DNA of 64,000 bases from Aquisalimonas sp. 2447 (lineage in GTDB: Bacteria > Pseudomonadota > Gammaproteobacteria > Nitrococcales > Aquisalimonadaceae). This document shows, one piece after another, positions 63,491 to 64,000 of this stretch (positions are counted from its first letter, which is position 1; each line of letters starts with the position of its first letter). The stretch spans positions 3,440,501-3,504,500 of the forward strand of contig NZ_CP050695.1 in NCBI RefSeq assembly GCF_012044895.1. The letters run 5' to 3'. Made by a program: the position numbers and the translations under genes. The notes under the pieces are model-generated. The model ran no database searches and was not told the DNA's origin. It worked only from the letters and a program-made list of their open reading frames with translations.

Positions 63491-64000
63491 TCAGGCACCC
63501 ATTGCTGCGACGGGTTTGCGGGCCACGCGCTCCCGGGGTAACCCGAGTTCGGAACGCAGCTGCTCCACCACACCCTGGAACGTCGTACTGCCACCGACAC
63601 GGGCGACCTGCAGGCCGCCCTGCAGTGCGGTAAGCACGGACAGCGCCTTGCCGGCAGCCGATCCGCTATAGGTCATCACCCCCTGCGCCGCGCCCTCCTC
63701 CAGGGTGCGTGTCATCCACGCCAGCAACTCGCCCAGGAAGACTTCCGTCTCCCGGCGCATGGCCTCCGGAATACCTGCGTGCTCGACACCCACCACACCC
63801 AATGGACACACCTTGCCCTCGCGGAGATAGCGCTCCTCGAGATCACAGAACGCCTCCAGCCGGGCCACCGGGTCCAGCCCCTGCGTGGCGAGCTGATCGG
63901 TCCACCAGGTGAAGTTCGCCCGGTAGCGGCGAATCAGGGCCACGCCCAGGTCCGTCTTGGATGGAAAGTGATAGTGGATAGCGGCATTCTTCACGCCCAG
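63491..64000 (-). CDS. TetR-family transcriptional regulator (5' partial)
   Basis: 170 codons are visible; the gene starts beyond the right end. The first visible residues, LGVKNAAIHYHFPSKTDLGV, are the second half of the TetR helix-turn-helix, with the hallmark YHFPSK. The ligand-binding part follows (FTWWTDQLATQG, KVCPLGVVGVEHAGIPEAMR). The CPLG motif near residue 65 is seen in the AcuR/YcdC-like TetR C-terminal families. It lies 20 bases upstream of the LuxR-type gene on the same strand; targets unknown. Confidence 0.85.
   Translation of the reverse strand: MGVKNAAIHYHFPSKTDLGVALIRRYRANFTWWTDQLATQGLDPVARLEAFCDLEERYLREGKVCPLGVVGVEHAGIPEAMRRETEVFLGELLAWMTRTLEEGAAQGVMTYSGSAAGKALSVLTALQGGLQVARVGGSTTFQGVVEQLRSELGLPRERVARKPVAAMGA

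Overview
The window is GC-rich bacterial chromosome with densely packed, mostly short-spaced genes. The gene content and order point to a gammaproteobacterium. It carries a Pseudomonas-like type IV minor-pilin locus, rpe-gph-trpEGDC followed by crp-osmC-speD, and an ispH/lspA/ileS/ribF/murJ block. Acidic proteins and a GlxA/GbdR-type regulator next to formate-THF ligase would suit a moderately halophilic lineage such as Ectothiorhodospiraceae, but that placement is inference. No phage or intact transposon is visible, and the genes read as core chromosome with a few accessory patches.

Layout. 1-15 kb is mixed accessory sequence: an ArsM-like methyltransferase, a cupin, a membrane protein, a toxin-antitoxin remnant, two outer-membrane proteins, a NodIJ-type ABC exporter, an LEA14-like lipoprotein, cysH, and a coclaurine-N-methyltransferase-like enzyme. 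It continues with two tandem copies of a tiny secreted Asp/Trp-rich protein, nrtR-nadA, an esterase and a double-Usp protein. 15-22 kb is the pilin operon fimT-pilV-pilW-pilX-pilY1-pilE plus a second FimT/GspH. 22-30 kb is ispH, a ParE-type toxin-antitoxin pair, lspA, ileS, ribF and murJ. 30-40 kb holds a TPMT-type methyltransferase, a long GAPDH, a PilZ protein, DUF411, a cytochrome c, a zinc metallopeptidase, an Anbu-type proteasome homologue, pgi and galU. 40-51 kb holds an MHYT protein, a sulfur module (cysQ, fused sat-cysC, SLC13/TrkA-C permease), ugd, a UDP-glucuronate epimerase, fhs and a GlxA regulator. 51-64 kb holds tRNA-Gln, rpsI-rplM, a 2Fe-2S protein, speD, osmC, crp, trpCDGE, gph, rpe, a CopD-like protein, a DjlA-like protein, a LuxR-type regulator and a truncated TetR gene.

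How the genes work together. The fused Sat-CysC makes PAPS, CysH (about 34 kb away) reduces it, and CysQ hydrolyses the PAP by-product; the SLC13 permease beside sat-cysC is the likely sulfate importer. Pgi, GalU, Ugd and the epimerase supply UDP-glucose, UDP-glucuronate and UDP-galacturonate for surface polysaccharide. NrtR probably represses nadA through the perfect palindrome beside its own start.

Most notable: (i) the duplicated 83-residue secreted Asp/Trp-rich protein, where each copy sits behind a good sigma-54 -24/-12 promoter and ahead of its own terminator; (ii) dense intergenic REP/REPIN repeats of at least three sequence families, including doublets with a conserved spacer; (iii) a 50-bp exact duplication covering the tRNA-Gln 3' end and terminator, resembling att scars; (iv) a structured intergenic segment ending in a perfect terminator, which may be an unannotated small RNA; (v) a toxin-antitoxin pair sitting where fkpB lies in the otherwise syntenic Pseudomonas locus.
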